The position numbers and the translations under genes are program-made. From positions 3,960,001 through 4,024,000 of the forward strand of contig NZ_CP021434.1 of assembly GCF_002162355.1 (NCBI RefSeq): a stretch of 64,000 nucleotides of DNA, in the 5' to 3' direction. Below the pieces are notes generated by a model, which was given only the letters and a program-made list of their open reading frames with translations, searched no databases and was not told where the DNA came from. This DNA comes from Tumebacillus avium (GTDB lineage Bacteria > Bacillota > Bacilli > Tumebacillales > Tumebacillaceae). Positions 30,198-39,200 of this stretch are shown in pieces (within the stretch, counting starts at the first letter, position 1; every line of letters begins with the position of its first letter).

Positions 30198-31373
30198 TTA
30201 CATAACGGCGCGGTACGCATTGACGCGTCCGCAAATCCAGTACGTGCCGGTGCCGCTGATCTTGTCTGCGCTGGAGCAGATTTTATTGACAACTGTCGAG
30301 GGAGTCCCCGAAATGCCTTGATCTTGCCAGACAAGCGCCGCAACGCCGGAGACGACAGGAGCTGACATCGAGGTGCCGGACATGGTGGTCATGCCGCCGC
30401 CGTTGGCTGTGGCGTAGATGCTTTGACCCGGAGCGGCGATGTCGACCCAAGTTCCGTAGGTGGAGAAGGAGCATTTGGCATCGGCCGACGTGGTGCAGGC
30501 GACGGAGAAGACATTGCTGTACCCAGCCGGGTATTGCACGGCCGTGTTGCCGTTGTTGCCCGCAGCGGCGACAACGACCGAGCCTTTGCTCCATGCGTAG
30601 TTGACCGCCGTCTGGAAGGTGGAGCTGTACGCGCCGCCGCCCAGCGAGAAGTTGATCACTTTCGCGCCGTTGTCGGCCGCGAAATACAGGCCGTCGATGA
30701 TGTCGGAAGTGTAGCCGGAACCGGCTGCGTTCAGCACCTTGACCGGCATGATGCGCGCGCCGGGAGCGACGCCCGCTCCTTGAAGTCCGTTGTTGAAGCT
30801 CGCGGCTGCGATCCCGGCGACGTGCGTGCCGTGGCCTTGGTCGTCGTCTGCGTTGGTGTCATCGTTGACAAAATCATACCCGGCCACGATCTTGCTCGAC
30901 AGGTCGGGATGCTGGATGTCAACGCCGGTGTCGATGATCGCGATCGTGACCCCGGAACCGATGACGTAGTCCCATGCTTGCGGAGCTTGAATTTTGGTCA
31001 GATGCCATTGGCTGGCGAAGGAAGGGTCGTTTGGCGTGAAGTTGACGCTGTAGACCGCATCCAGCTCAGCCGCTTCGACAGCAGGGTCGCCCTGCAGCTT
31101 GGCGAGCAGTTCTTCCGCCGATTGGCCGGCCTGAACTTTCAGCACCTGATAGCCCGCTTTGGACAGGTTTTTCTTGACTTTGGCGCCATGCTTCGCCGCG
31201 ATGTCCGCGCCAGTTTGGCCCGGTTTTACTTTGATCATGACCTGGTCGGTGGCGGGGGAGGCGACCCCCGCTTGTTCGGCAGGCTGCGCGGCGGAGACGG
31301 TGGCTGCCGGCAGCAGCGCAGCGGTCAAGGCGACCGCCAGCAACGGTTTCATAAGTTTTCTAAAGGTAGACAT
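30198..31373 (-). CDS. Secreted subtilisin-like serine protease (S8, thermitase-like)
   Basis: 391 residues. It has a Sec signal peptide (KxxKP start, hydrophobic core, VSAA cleavage region near residue 28), an I9-type propeptide (about 29-105) and an S8 catalytic domain. The triad is visible: Asp in AIIDTGVD, His in GHGTHVAG, Ser in SGTSMSAP. The mature start (TPNDPSFASQWHLTKIQAP) and the end (SGTGTYW...GRVNAYRAV) resemble thermitase of Thermoactinomyces, so an extracellular endopeptidase is likely. Two cysteines near the C terminus (KICSS and YWICG) could pair. AAGGAGG lies just upstream of the ATG, with a good minus-strand promoter at 31405-31433. It is a separate unit between two NRPS operons. 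A role in product processing or competition is possible but not shown. Confidence 0.95.
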   Translation of the reverse strand: MSTFRKLMKPLLAVALTAALLPAATVSAAQPAEQAGVASPATDQVMIKVKPGQTGADIAAKHGAKVKKNLSKAGYQVLKVQAGQSAEELLAKLQGDPAVEAAELDAVYSVNFTPNDPSFASQWHLTKIQAPQAWDYVIGSGVTIAIIDTGVDIQHPDLSSKIVAGYDFVNDDTNADDDQGHGTHVAGIAAASFNNGLQGAGVAPGARIMPVKVLNAAGSGYTSDIIDGLYFAADNGAKVINFSLGGGAYSSTFQTAVNYAWSKGSVVVAAAGNNGNTAVQYPAGYSNVFSVACTTSADAKCSFSTYGTWVDIAAPGQSIYATANGGGMTTMSGTSMSAPVVSGVAALVWQDQGISGTPSTVVNKICSSADKISGTGTYWICGRVNAYRAVM

Positions 31374-31404
31374 TTGAATGAACCTCCTTTTCTTTTATAT
31401 ATTA

Positions 31405-31433
31405 AGTATAAAATTAATTTGGCAAAGTTGCAA
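31405..31433 (-). promoter_or_regulatory. Sigma-A-type promoter of the protease gene
   Basis: On the minus strand, -35 TTGCAA (31428-31433) and -10 TATACT (31405-31410) are separated by exactly 17 bases. They lie about 30 bases upstream of the protease start, with AAAGGAGG between. Confidence 0.65.
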
Positions 31434-31595
31434 ATCTTTTCCATCTGACTTATGTATAATTTTTTTCGACAACTTTGTAATAAATTAAGTGTTTTAAGAA
31501 GGGTTCTTATTTCACAACCAGAATATGAAAAGGAGAGAAACTAATTCGATTTTTTCTGAATTTCACTGTCGTTAATTGTACAACCAAGGCAATCG

Positions 31596-31603
31596 TAAGG
31601 AGG
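31596..31603 (+). promoter_or_regulatory. Ribosome binding site that sets the PKS start
   Basis: TAAGGAGG at 31596-31603 lies 11 bases before ATG 31615 and 5 bases before an in-frame TTG at 31609. An earlier in-frame start at 31576 lies upstream of this site and is unlikely. I chose ATG 31615, where the conserved KS N terminus begins within a few residues. No convincing plus-strand promoter was recognised between 31434 and 31595. Confidence 0.6.
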
Positions 31604-31614
31604 AAATCTTGAAG

Positions 31615-34600
31615 ATGAGCCACGAGGATCAAACGTTGGAAGGGATTGCGGTCGTCGGACTGTCTGGGCGCTTCCCGGGAGCGAAAAATATTGAGGAATT
31701 TTGGAACAACCTGCGCGAAGGCGTAGAGTCGGTGCGCTTGTTCACCGATGAGGAACTGCTGGCAGCCGGGGTGAGCCCGGCTAAGCTGGAAGACCCGAAT
31801 TTTGTCAAAGCGGGAGCGACGCTGGACGGCGTGGCCGATTTTGATGCCGCTTTTTTTGGTTTTAACCCGAGAGAAGCGGAGATCATGGACCCGCAGCACC
31901 GCTTGTTTTTAGAAACCGCATGGTCGGCCATGGAGCACGCGGGCTACGACCCGGACCGCTATGACGGCACCGTCTCCGTATTTGCCGGCACCGGCATTTC
32001 CCGCTATATGCTGTTTAACCTGCTGCCGAATCGCGAACTGGTGGAATCGGTCGGGCAGGTCCAGCTGATGATCACCAACGACAAAGACTATGTCGCCACC
32101 CGCACGTCGCACAAGCTGAACCTGAAAGGCGCAAGCGTCTCCTTGTCCACCGCCTGCTCGACGTCGCTGACGGCGGTGCATCTGGCTTGCCAGAGCCTGC
32201 TTGTCGGCGAAACGGACATGGCGCTGGCCGGCGGCGTGTCGATCGCTGTGCCGCAGACGGCAGGCTACACCTATGTCAACGGCTCGATCCTGTCGCCGGA
32301 CGGGCATTGCCGCGCGTTTGATGAGAACGCCAAAGGCACTGTGCCGGGCAGCGGTCTTGGCGTTGTTGTGCTCAAGCGGCTGGAAGACGCCGTGGCGGAC
32401 GGCGACACCGTCTATGCGGTGATCAAAGGCACCGCGATCTCCAATGACGGCGCACAAAAAGTCGGCTTCACCGCACCGGGCGTCGAAGGGCAGTCCCAGG
32501 CGATCGCCGAAGCGCTGGCCATCGCCGATGTGGAGCCGGACACCGTCTCCTACATCGAAGCGCACGGCACCGGCACGGAGCTTGGCGACCCGATCGAGAT
32601 CTCGGCGCTGACCCAGGCGTTCCAGCTCAGCACCGACCGTACCGGGTTCTGCAAGATCGGTTCGGTGAAAACGAACGTCGGCCATCTCGACGCCGCTGCG
32701 GGTGTGACCGGCCTGATCAAGACGGTGCTCAGCCTGCAGCACGGCGAGATCCCGCCGACGCTGAATTTTGCAAAAGCGAACGGGAAGATCGATTTTGACA
32801 ATTCGCCGTTTGTCGTCAACACCGAGCTGACCCCTTGGGAGACGGACGGCACGCCGCGCCGCGCCGGGGTATCGTCGTTTGGCCTCGGCGGCACAAACGT
32901 CCACGCCGTGCTCGAAGAAGCGCCGGTGCAGGAGAGCGAAGATGCGTCGAGACCGTGGCAGCTGTTGCTCTTGTCGGCGAAGACGGACGCCGCGCTGGAA
33001 GCGGCCACCGACAACCTCGCACAGCATCTGACCGCACACCCGGAGCAGCAGCTGGCCGATGTCGCCTACACGCTGCAAATGGGCAGAAAAGGATTTGCTG
33101 CCCGCCGCGCCCTCGTCGTACAAAACCACGCCGAAGCGGCAGCAGCGCTTGCTGAGCGCGATCCGCAAAAGCTGATGAGCCGCACCTTGCCGATGCAGGA
33201 GCGCCCGGTGGCCTTTTTGTTCACCGGCGTTGGCGACCAGTACGTCAACATGGGCTACGAGCTGTACCAGACGGAAGCTCTGTTCCAAGAGACGGTTGAC
33301 GAGTGCTGCGAGATTTTGAAAAAGCACCTCGGCGCTGACCTGCGCGATCTGCTGTTCGACCCGGAGCGGGCTGCCAAAGGAGCTGGGCAGGCGGGACAAG
33401 CGTTCGACCTGCGCAAGATGCTGCGCCGTGAGGAGACGGCCGATCCGCAGGCGCAAAAATTGAACGAGACGTTGTACGCACAACCGGCGATGTTTGTGAT
33501 CGAATACGCGCTGAGCCGTCTCTTGATGGCGTGGGGCATTCAACCGCAGGCGATGATCGGGCATTCGCTCGGGGAATATGTGGCGGCCTGCCACGCGGGC
33601 GTGTTTGAGCTGGAAGATGCGCTGATGCTCATCGCCAAGCGCGCACAGCTGATTCAAGAGCTGCCGGGCGGCGCGATGCTCGCCGTGCCGATGAGCGCGG
33701 AAGATGCACAAGGCTTGCTGACAGAAGGGCTGTATCTGGCGACGGTCAACGCGCCGAAGCACGTTGTCCTCTCCGGCACGCAGGAGAAGATCGCCGAGCT
33801 GGAAGCACGCTTGCAAGGACAGGGCATCGCTTGTTCCCGCGTGCATTCCACCCATCCGTTCCACTCGCCGCTGATGGAGCCGATCGCCGCCAAGCTGACC
33901 GAGCTGGTGCGTGCGATCTCCCCGCAGGAGCCGCAGATCCCGTTCCTCTCCAACGTGACAGGCACCTGGGCGACCGCCGACGATGTGACCGACCCGGCGT
34001 ACTGGGCGCGTCACCTCTGCCAGACGGTGCGCTTTGCCGACGGCGTCCGTGCGCTGGCGGAAGACCCCAATCTGCTCTTGCTGGAAGTCGGACCGGGGCA
34101 GACCTTGTCCAGCTTTGCCGCGCAAACGCTGACTGGTCGCACCGTGCTGCCGACGCTGAAGGCTTCCTTTGACCAGCGCTCCGATGCGGCGTTTCTGCTC
34201 GGCACGCTCGGCCAGCTCTGGCTGGAAGGCGTGGAGATCGATTGGCAGGCCTACACGGGCGAAGAGCGCCGTCTGCGCGTTCCGCTGCCGACCTATCCGT
34301 TTGAGCGCCACCGCTACTGGATCGAACCGCTGGCGGGCGCAACCGTTGCCGCCGCATCCGTTCAAGAGGTCAAAACGGACGTCGCCGACTGGTTCTCGCT
34401 TCCGGTATGGAAGCGGACGCTGGCACAGCTTCCGGCGGCCGAACAAGCGCCGTCCCGCTGGCTGGTCTTTGCGGATGAAGGAGGACTTGGCCGCCAGCTT
34501 TCCCAGCAGTTAAGCGCACTTGGACATGAAGTGTTCGACGTGACGGCAGGGGAGAGCTACCAGAAAAACGGTGCCGCAAGCTACGTGATCAACCCGGCCA

Positions 34601-35772
34601 GCTCCGCTGACTATGAACAGGTGATGCGCGACTTGCTGCAGCAGGACAAAACGCCTGCCAAGCTGCTCCATCTGTTCAGCGTCACGGGCGACCGCGATTT
34701 CACCGGCGATTTCGAGACGGCACAAACGCTTGGGTTCTACTCCTTGCTGAACATCGCCAAGACGGTCTCCAAGCTGCACCTCGCCGATCTCCTCGAACTC
34801 TGGGTGATCGCCGACCAGATCAGCGAGATCGAAAGCGCCGATGAGCCGTTTGCGGAAAAAGCGACCCTGCTCGCCGCCTGCAAAGTCATCCCGCAGGAGT
34901 ACGCCAACATCACCTGCCGCGCACTCGACATTCGCTTGCCGCAAGCCAACTCCCGGCAAGCCCAACGGCTGCAGACGCAGCTGCTGAACGAGTTCGCTGC
35001 CGGCAGCCCGGACCGTCTGGTCGGCTTCCGCGGTCAGCACCGCTTCGTGCAGACGTTTGAACCGCACCCGTTGCCGCAAGCGCAAGCTCGTCCGAAGTTC
35101 CTGCGCGAAAACGGCGTGTACCTGATCACCGGCGGTCTCGGCACGTTTGGCACCTGGTACGCCGAGTACCTCGCGCAAACGGTGCAGGCGAAGCTCGTCC
35201 TCGTCTCCCGCACGCCGCTGCCGCCGCGCGAACAGTGGGCTGACCCGCTGGCCGCCGAGCACGGCGAAGACAAGCTCAGCGCCCGCACCTACAACGTGCG
35301 CCGTCTGGAAGCGCTGGGCGCAGAAGTGCGCATCTTCAACGCCGATGTGGCTGACGTTGCGCAAATGCGTGACGTGATCGCAGCCACCGAAGCGGAGTGG
35401 GGCCAGATCCACGGTGTCATTCACGCCGCCGGACTGGTCGACCCGGACACGATGACGACGATCGCCGAGACGACCGTCGCCGAATGTGAACCGCACTTCC
35501 GTCCGCGCGTTGGCGGGGCGTATGTCCTGCAACAGCTGTTCGCCGACAAGCTCCTCGATTTCTGCCTGATCAACTCGTCGCTCTCCTCCGTCCTCGGGGG
35601 ATCGGACTGGCCGCGCCGACGGCGGCGCACCTGTTCCTCGACGCATTTGCGCAGAACGGGCAGCGCGAAGGGAACTTCCCGTGGCTGCTCGTCAACTGGG
35701 AGCCGGGCACAGGCGCACAGATGCTCGACGCCATCGGCCGCGTGTTTGCGATGGAACAGGCGGTGCCGGTGA
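31615..35772 (+). CDS. Type I PKS, frameshifted 5' part: KS-AT-KR
   Basis: The ketosynthase has its active Cys in TACSTSL (codon nt 32155) and His in EAHGTGT and NVGHLD. The acyltransferase has GHSLGE (Ser codon nt 33565) and HPFH near nt 33850, which suggests malonyl-CoA. A ketoreductase follows with the NADPH motif TGGLGTFG near nt 35128. The reading frame is sensible up to SSLSSVLGG at nt 35600, then becomes an Arg/Ser-rich nonsense tail. The true frame continues in the ORF at 35721-36185. A missing G in the tract at 35596-35600 explains this. Adding one G gives a KS-AT-KR-ACP protein of about 1523 residues, 31615-36185. In that restored frame the KR catalytic Tyr position reads Pro (GLAAPTAAH for the usual YAAAN), so the KR is probably inactive. 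No loading domain is present. Confidence 0.9.
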   Translation: MSHEDQTLEGIAVVGLSGRFPGAKNIEEFWNNLREGVESVRLFTDEELLAAGVSPAKLEDPNFVKAGATLDGVADFDAAFFGFNPREAEIMDPQHRLFLETAWSAMEHAGYDPDRYDGTVSVFAGTGISRYMLFNLLPNRELVESVGQVQLMITNDKDYVATRTSHKLNLKGASVSLSTACSTSLTAVHLACQSLLVGETDMALAGGVSIAVPQTAGYTYVNGSILSPDGHCRAFDENAKGTVPGSGLGVVVLKRLEDAVADGDTVYAVIKGTAISNDGAQKVGFTAPGVEGQSQAIAEALAIADVEPDTVSYIEAHGTGTELGDPIEISALTQAFQLSTDRTGFCKIGSVKTNVGHLDAAAGVTGLIKTVLSLQHGEIPPTLNFAKANGKIDFDNSPFVVNTELTPWETDGTPRRAGVSSFGLGGTNVHAVLEEAPVQESEDASRPWQLLLLSAKTDAALEAATDNLAQHLTAHPEQQLADVAYTLQMGRKGFAARRALVVQNHAEAAAALAERDPQKLMSRTLPMQERPVAFLFTGVGDQYVNMGYELYQTEALFQETVDECCEILKKHLGADLRDLLFDPERAAKGAGQAGQAFDLRKMLRREETADPQAQKLNETLYAQPAMFVIEYALSRLLMAWGIQPQAMIGHSLGEYVAACHAGVFELEDALMLIAKRAQLIQELPGGAMLAVPMSAEDAQGLLTEGLYLATVNAPKHVVLSGTQEKIAELEARLQGQGIACSRVHSTHPFHSPLMEPIAAKLTELVRAISPQEPQIPFLSNVTGTWATADDVTDPAYWARHLCQTVRFADGVRALAEDPNLLLLEVGPGQTLSSFAAQTLTGRTVLPTLKASFDQRSDAAFLLGTLGQLWLEGVEIDWQAYTGEERRLRVPLPTYPFERHRYWIEPLAGATVAAASVQEVKTDVADWFSLPVWKRTLAQLPAAEQAPSRWLVFADEGGLGRQLSQQLSALGHEVFDVTAGESYQKNGAASYVINPASSADYEQVMRDLLQQDKTPAKLLHLFSVTGDRDFTGDFETAQTLGFYSLLNIAKTVSKLHLADLLELWVIADQISEIESADEPFAEKATLLAACKVIPQEYANITCRALDIRLPQANSRQAQRLQTQLLNEFAAGSPDRLVGFRGQHRFVQTFEPHPLPQAQARPKFLRENGVYLITGGLGTFGTWYAEYLAQTVQAKLVLVSRTPLPPREQWADPLAAEHGEDKLSARTYNVRRLEALGAEVRIFNADVADVAQMRDVIAATEAEWGQIHGVIHAAGLVDPDTMTTIAETTVAECEPHFRPRVGGAYVLQQLFADKLLDFCLINSSLSSVLGGSDWPRRRRRTCSSTHLRRTGSAKGTSRGCSSTGSRAQAHRCSTPSAACLRWNRRCR
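35596..35600 (+). other. Frameshift site in the PKS (G5 tract, one G missing)
   Basis: Before this tract the KR sequence reads INSSLSSVLGG in frame 1. After it, the conserved continuation (IGLAAPTAAHLFLDAFAQNG) is in frame 3. Changing GGGGG to GGGGGG joins the two exactly. This is either a homopolymer sequencing error or a real inactivating or phase-variable mutation. Confidence 0.85.
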
Positions 35773-36185
35773 TCGCAACGCCAAAAGACCTGCACCTCGC
35801 ACTGAAAAAATGGATCCAGTTCGAAGCGCAAACAGGTCAAGCCGACGCGATGCATGAAAAGCTGTCCGGCCAGGCCCACGCTCGTCCCAACCTGCACACG
35901 GCGTATGTCGAGCCGCGCGATGAAGGGGAAGAGCTGATCGCGCAGATTTTCCAAGAGCTGCTCGGCATCGAAGCGGTAGGTGTGCATGACTCGTTCTTCC
36001 AGCTCGGCGGCAACTCGCTGCTCGGCACGCAATTGATCACCCGCCTGCGCAGTTCGTTCCAAGTCGACCTGCCCTTGCGCATTCTCTTTGAAGCGGCGAC
36101 GGTCGCCGAGCTCTCCGTGATCATCGAAGAGCTGATCATCGAAGAGATCTCCAAGCTGAGCGATGAAGAAGCGTTGAGCTACTAG
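35721..36185 (+). CDS. PKS 3' part after frameshift: KR end plus acyl carrier protein
   Basis: This is the displaced C terminus of the PKS at 31615. Its conserved sequence actually starts at about nt 35601, upstream of the first ATG at 35721. It carries the end of the KR and an ACP with LGGNSL (phosphopantetheine Ser codon nt 36015), then an acidic helix (EELIIEEISKLSDEE) like a docking tail. The next NRPS begins 21 bases downstream with a C domain, which would accept the polyketide from this ACP. The piece is unlikely to be an independent gene. Confidence 0.85.
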   Translation: MLDAIGRVFAMEQAVPVIATPKDLHLALKKWIQFEAQTGQADAMHEKLSGQAHARPNLHTAYVEPRDEGEELIAQIFQELLGIEAVGVHDSFFQLGGNSLLGTQLITRLRSSFQVDLPLRILFEAATVAELSVIIEELIIEEISKLSDEEALSY

Positions 36186-36206
36186 TTTCGGAGGTGTAAG
36201 CAAACG

Positions 36207-39200
36207 ATGGACAACAACAAAACAGACATCCAAGAGAAGCGTTCCACACTCACCGCCGCCCAGCGCGAACTGCTCAAGCGGCGGATGCGCGGGGAAGCAA
36301 CCGCCCCGGCGGCCGTCAAGCCCAGCGGCATCCCGCGCCGCCCGGCCGGCGACATTCCGCTCAGCTTCTCGCAGCAGCGCGTCTGGCTGCTCGATCAGCT
36401 GGAGCCGGGCACGGCGACTTACAACATCCCGTACGCTGTCCAGATGACAGGCGATCTGCGCCTCGACGTGCTGGAGCGGGCGCTGAACGAAATCGTCGCC
36501 CGCCACGAAGCGCTGCGCACCGTCTTCACCGCCGGAGAAGAGGAGGCGGTGCAGACCGTCCTTCCGCACCTGACGCTGACCGTCCCGCTGATCGACTTGA
36601 CCGCGCTGCCCGCAGGGGAGCGCGAGGCGGAGACGGCACGGCTGACCGAACAGGAATCGAAGCGTCCGTTCGATCTGGCGGCTGGCCCGATGCTGCGGGC
36701 CACCGTCCTGCAGCACGGGGCGGACGCATACACCCTCGTGCTCGTCATCCACCACATCATCGGCGACGGCTGGTCGTTTGGCGTGCTGATCCGCGAGATG
36801 GCGGCGCTGTACGATGCCTTTTTGACCGGCCGCCCGTCACCGCTGGAAGCGCTGCCTGTGCAGTACGGCGATTTTGCCCACTGGCAGCGCGAGTGGATGC
36901 AAGGGGAGGTCTTGCAAAAGCAGCTCGGGTACTGGAAAGACCAGCTCGGGCAGGAGCTGACCACCTTGCATCTGCCGACCGACCGTTCGCGTCCCGCGAT
37001 GCAGACCTTTACTGGTGCCTTATACGATTTTTGGCTGCCAAAAGAGCTGGAGCACAGGCTGGAAGCGTTGGGCAAAGGGGAAGGCGCCACGCTCTACATG
37101 ACCCTGCTCGCCGCGTTCAAAACGCTGCTCTACCGCTACACGATGCAGGAGGACATCACCGTCGGCTCGCCGATCGCCAACCGCAACAAAGGGGAGATCG
37201 AAGGGCTGATCGGCTTTTTCGTCAACACGCTTGTCATGCGCACCGGAGTTGGGGGCGATCTGTCCTTCCGCGATGTGCTGTCCCGTGTGAAAGAGACGGC
37301 GGTGGGGGCGTTTGCCAACCAAGACCTGCCGTTTGAAAAACTGGTCGAAGAGCTCCAGCCGGAGCGCAACATGAGCTACTCGCCGTTGTTCCAAGTGATG
37401 TTCGCTTTGCAAAACGCGCCCGTGCCGGAGCTGAAGCTCTCCGGGCTGCACCTGCAGGCGCAGGAACTGGACAGCGGCACCTCCAAATTTGACCTGTCCT
37501 TATACATGATGCAAAAGGAAAGCGGCCTGCTGGCGCGCTTTGAATACAACACCGACCTGTTCGACCGCGCCACGATGGAGCGGATGGGGAAGCATCTGCA
37601 CAACCTGCTGGACAGCATCCTCAGCGATGCGGGGCAGACGATCGCCACGCTGCCGCTGCTCACCGCGCAGGAAGCGTCTCTGTTCGCCGGGGAATGGAAC
37701 GGCCCGCAAGCCGATTTCCCGCAGGAGGAGACGGTCTATAGCTTGTTTGAAGCACAGGCGGCCAGAACGCCAGACGCGCCGGCCGTTTTGTTTGAAAATC
37801 AGACCTTGACCTTCGGCGAGCTCAACGCCCGCGCCAACCAAGTGGCGCGCTACCTGCAGAAGCAGGGCGTGACGCCGCAGGGGCTGGTCGGGATCTCGAT
37901 GGAGCGCACGCCGGAGATGATCACCGCGCTGCTTGGCATCATGAAGACAGGCGCGGCCTACGTGCCGGTCGACCCCGGCTACCCGGAAGAGCGCAAAGCG
38001 TACATGCTGGAAGACTCCGGCGTAAACTTGCTGCTCACCCAGTCCCGCGTGCTGGAGACGCTGCCCGTTCATTCGGCGAAAGCGGTCTGCCTCGACACCG
38101 ACTGGGCGGAGATCGCAGAGGAGAGCCAAGACAACCTCGGCGTGCAACCCGATCCCTCCAGCATCTGGTACGTGCTCTACACGTCCGGCTCGACAGGCAA
38201 GCCCAAAGGCGTGGAAGGCACGTACCGCGCGATGGTCAACCGCTTCCAGTGGATGTGGAACTCCTACCCGTTTGCGGCAGGAGATGTCTGCTCGCAGAAA
38301 ACGTCGCTCAACTTCGGCGACTCGATCTGGGAGATCTGGGGCCCGCTGTTGCAAGGGGTGCCGCTGGTGATCTTCAGCGACCTGACCGTCAAGGACATCG
38401 AGCAGTTTGTTCCGGCTTTGCGCACACACAAAGTCACACGGATCGTGCTCGTCCCGTCCTTGCTGCGCGCTTTGCTCGACACGTATGACGACTTGCAACA
38501 GGAACTGCCCGACCTGAAATTCTGGGTCTGCTCCGGCGAGGCTTTGACGGTCGAGCTGACCCAGCGCTTCCACAAGGCGCTGCCCGCTGCCCAACTGCTC
38601 AACCTCTACGGCTCGACCGAAGTGGCGGCCGACGTCACGTATTACGAGACGGAAAAGGTGCTGCCAGGCGCAGTGAACATCCCGATTGGGCGTCCGATCG
38701 CCAACGCCGAGCTGTACATCCTCGACCGCAACCTGCAGCAGGTGCCGATCGGCGTGCCGGGCGAGCTGTGCGCAGGCGGGGCGGTGCTTGCTCGCGGTTA
38801 CTATAAACGTCCCGATTTGACGGCGGAGCGTTTCCTGCCCAATCCGTTTGGGCAAGGGCGTCTGTTCAAAACGGGCGACGTCGTGCGCTGGCTGCCGGAC
38901 GGCAACATCGAGTTCCTCGGCCGCGTCGACAATCAGGTGAAGGTTCGCGGGTTCCGCATTGAGCTCGGCGAGATCGAAGCGGCGCTGATTCAGCATGACG
39001 ATGTGCACTCGACGATCGTCACGGTGCGCGAAGACATTCCGGGCGACAAACGCCTTGTCGCCTACTCCGTGCCGCTTGAAGGAGCAGAAGTGAGCGCAGG
39101 CGACCTGCGCCAGTTTTTGCAAAACAAGCTGCCGGAGTACATGGTGCCGTCCGCGTTTGTCATGCTCGAAGCGCTGCCGCTGACGCCAAGCGGCAAAATC

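Noticed and set aside
31576-31614. Earlier start for the PKS at 31576
   Set aside because: It would place the ribosome binding site TAAGGAGG (31596-31603) inside the coding region. ATG 31615 or TTG 31609 fits the site.
35721-36185. A free-standing ACP gene
   Set aside because: KR sequence continuous with the PKS extends upstream of its first ATG to nt 35601 in the same frame, and no ribosome binding site precedes 35721; it is the displaced end of the PKS.
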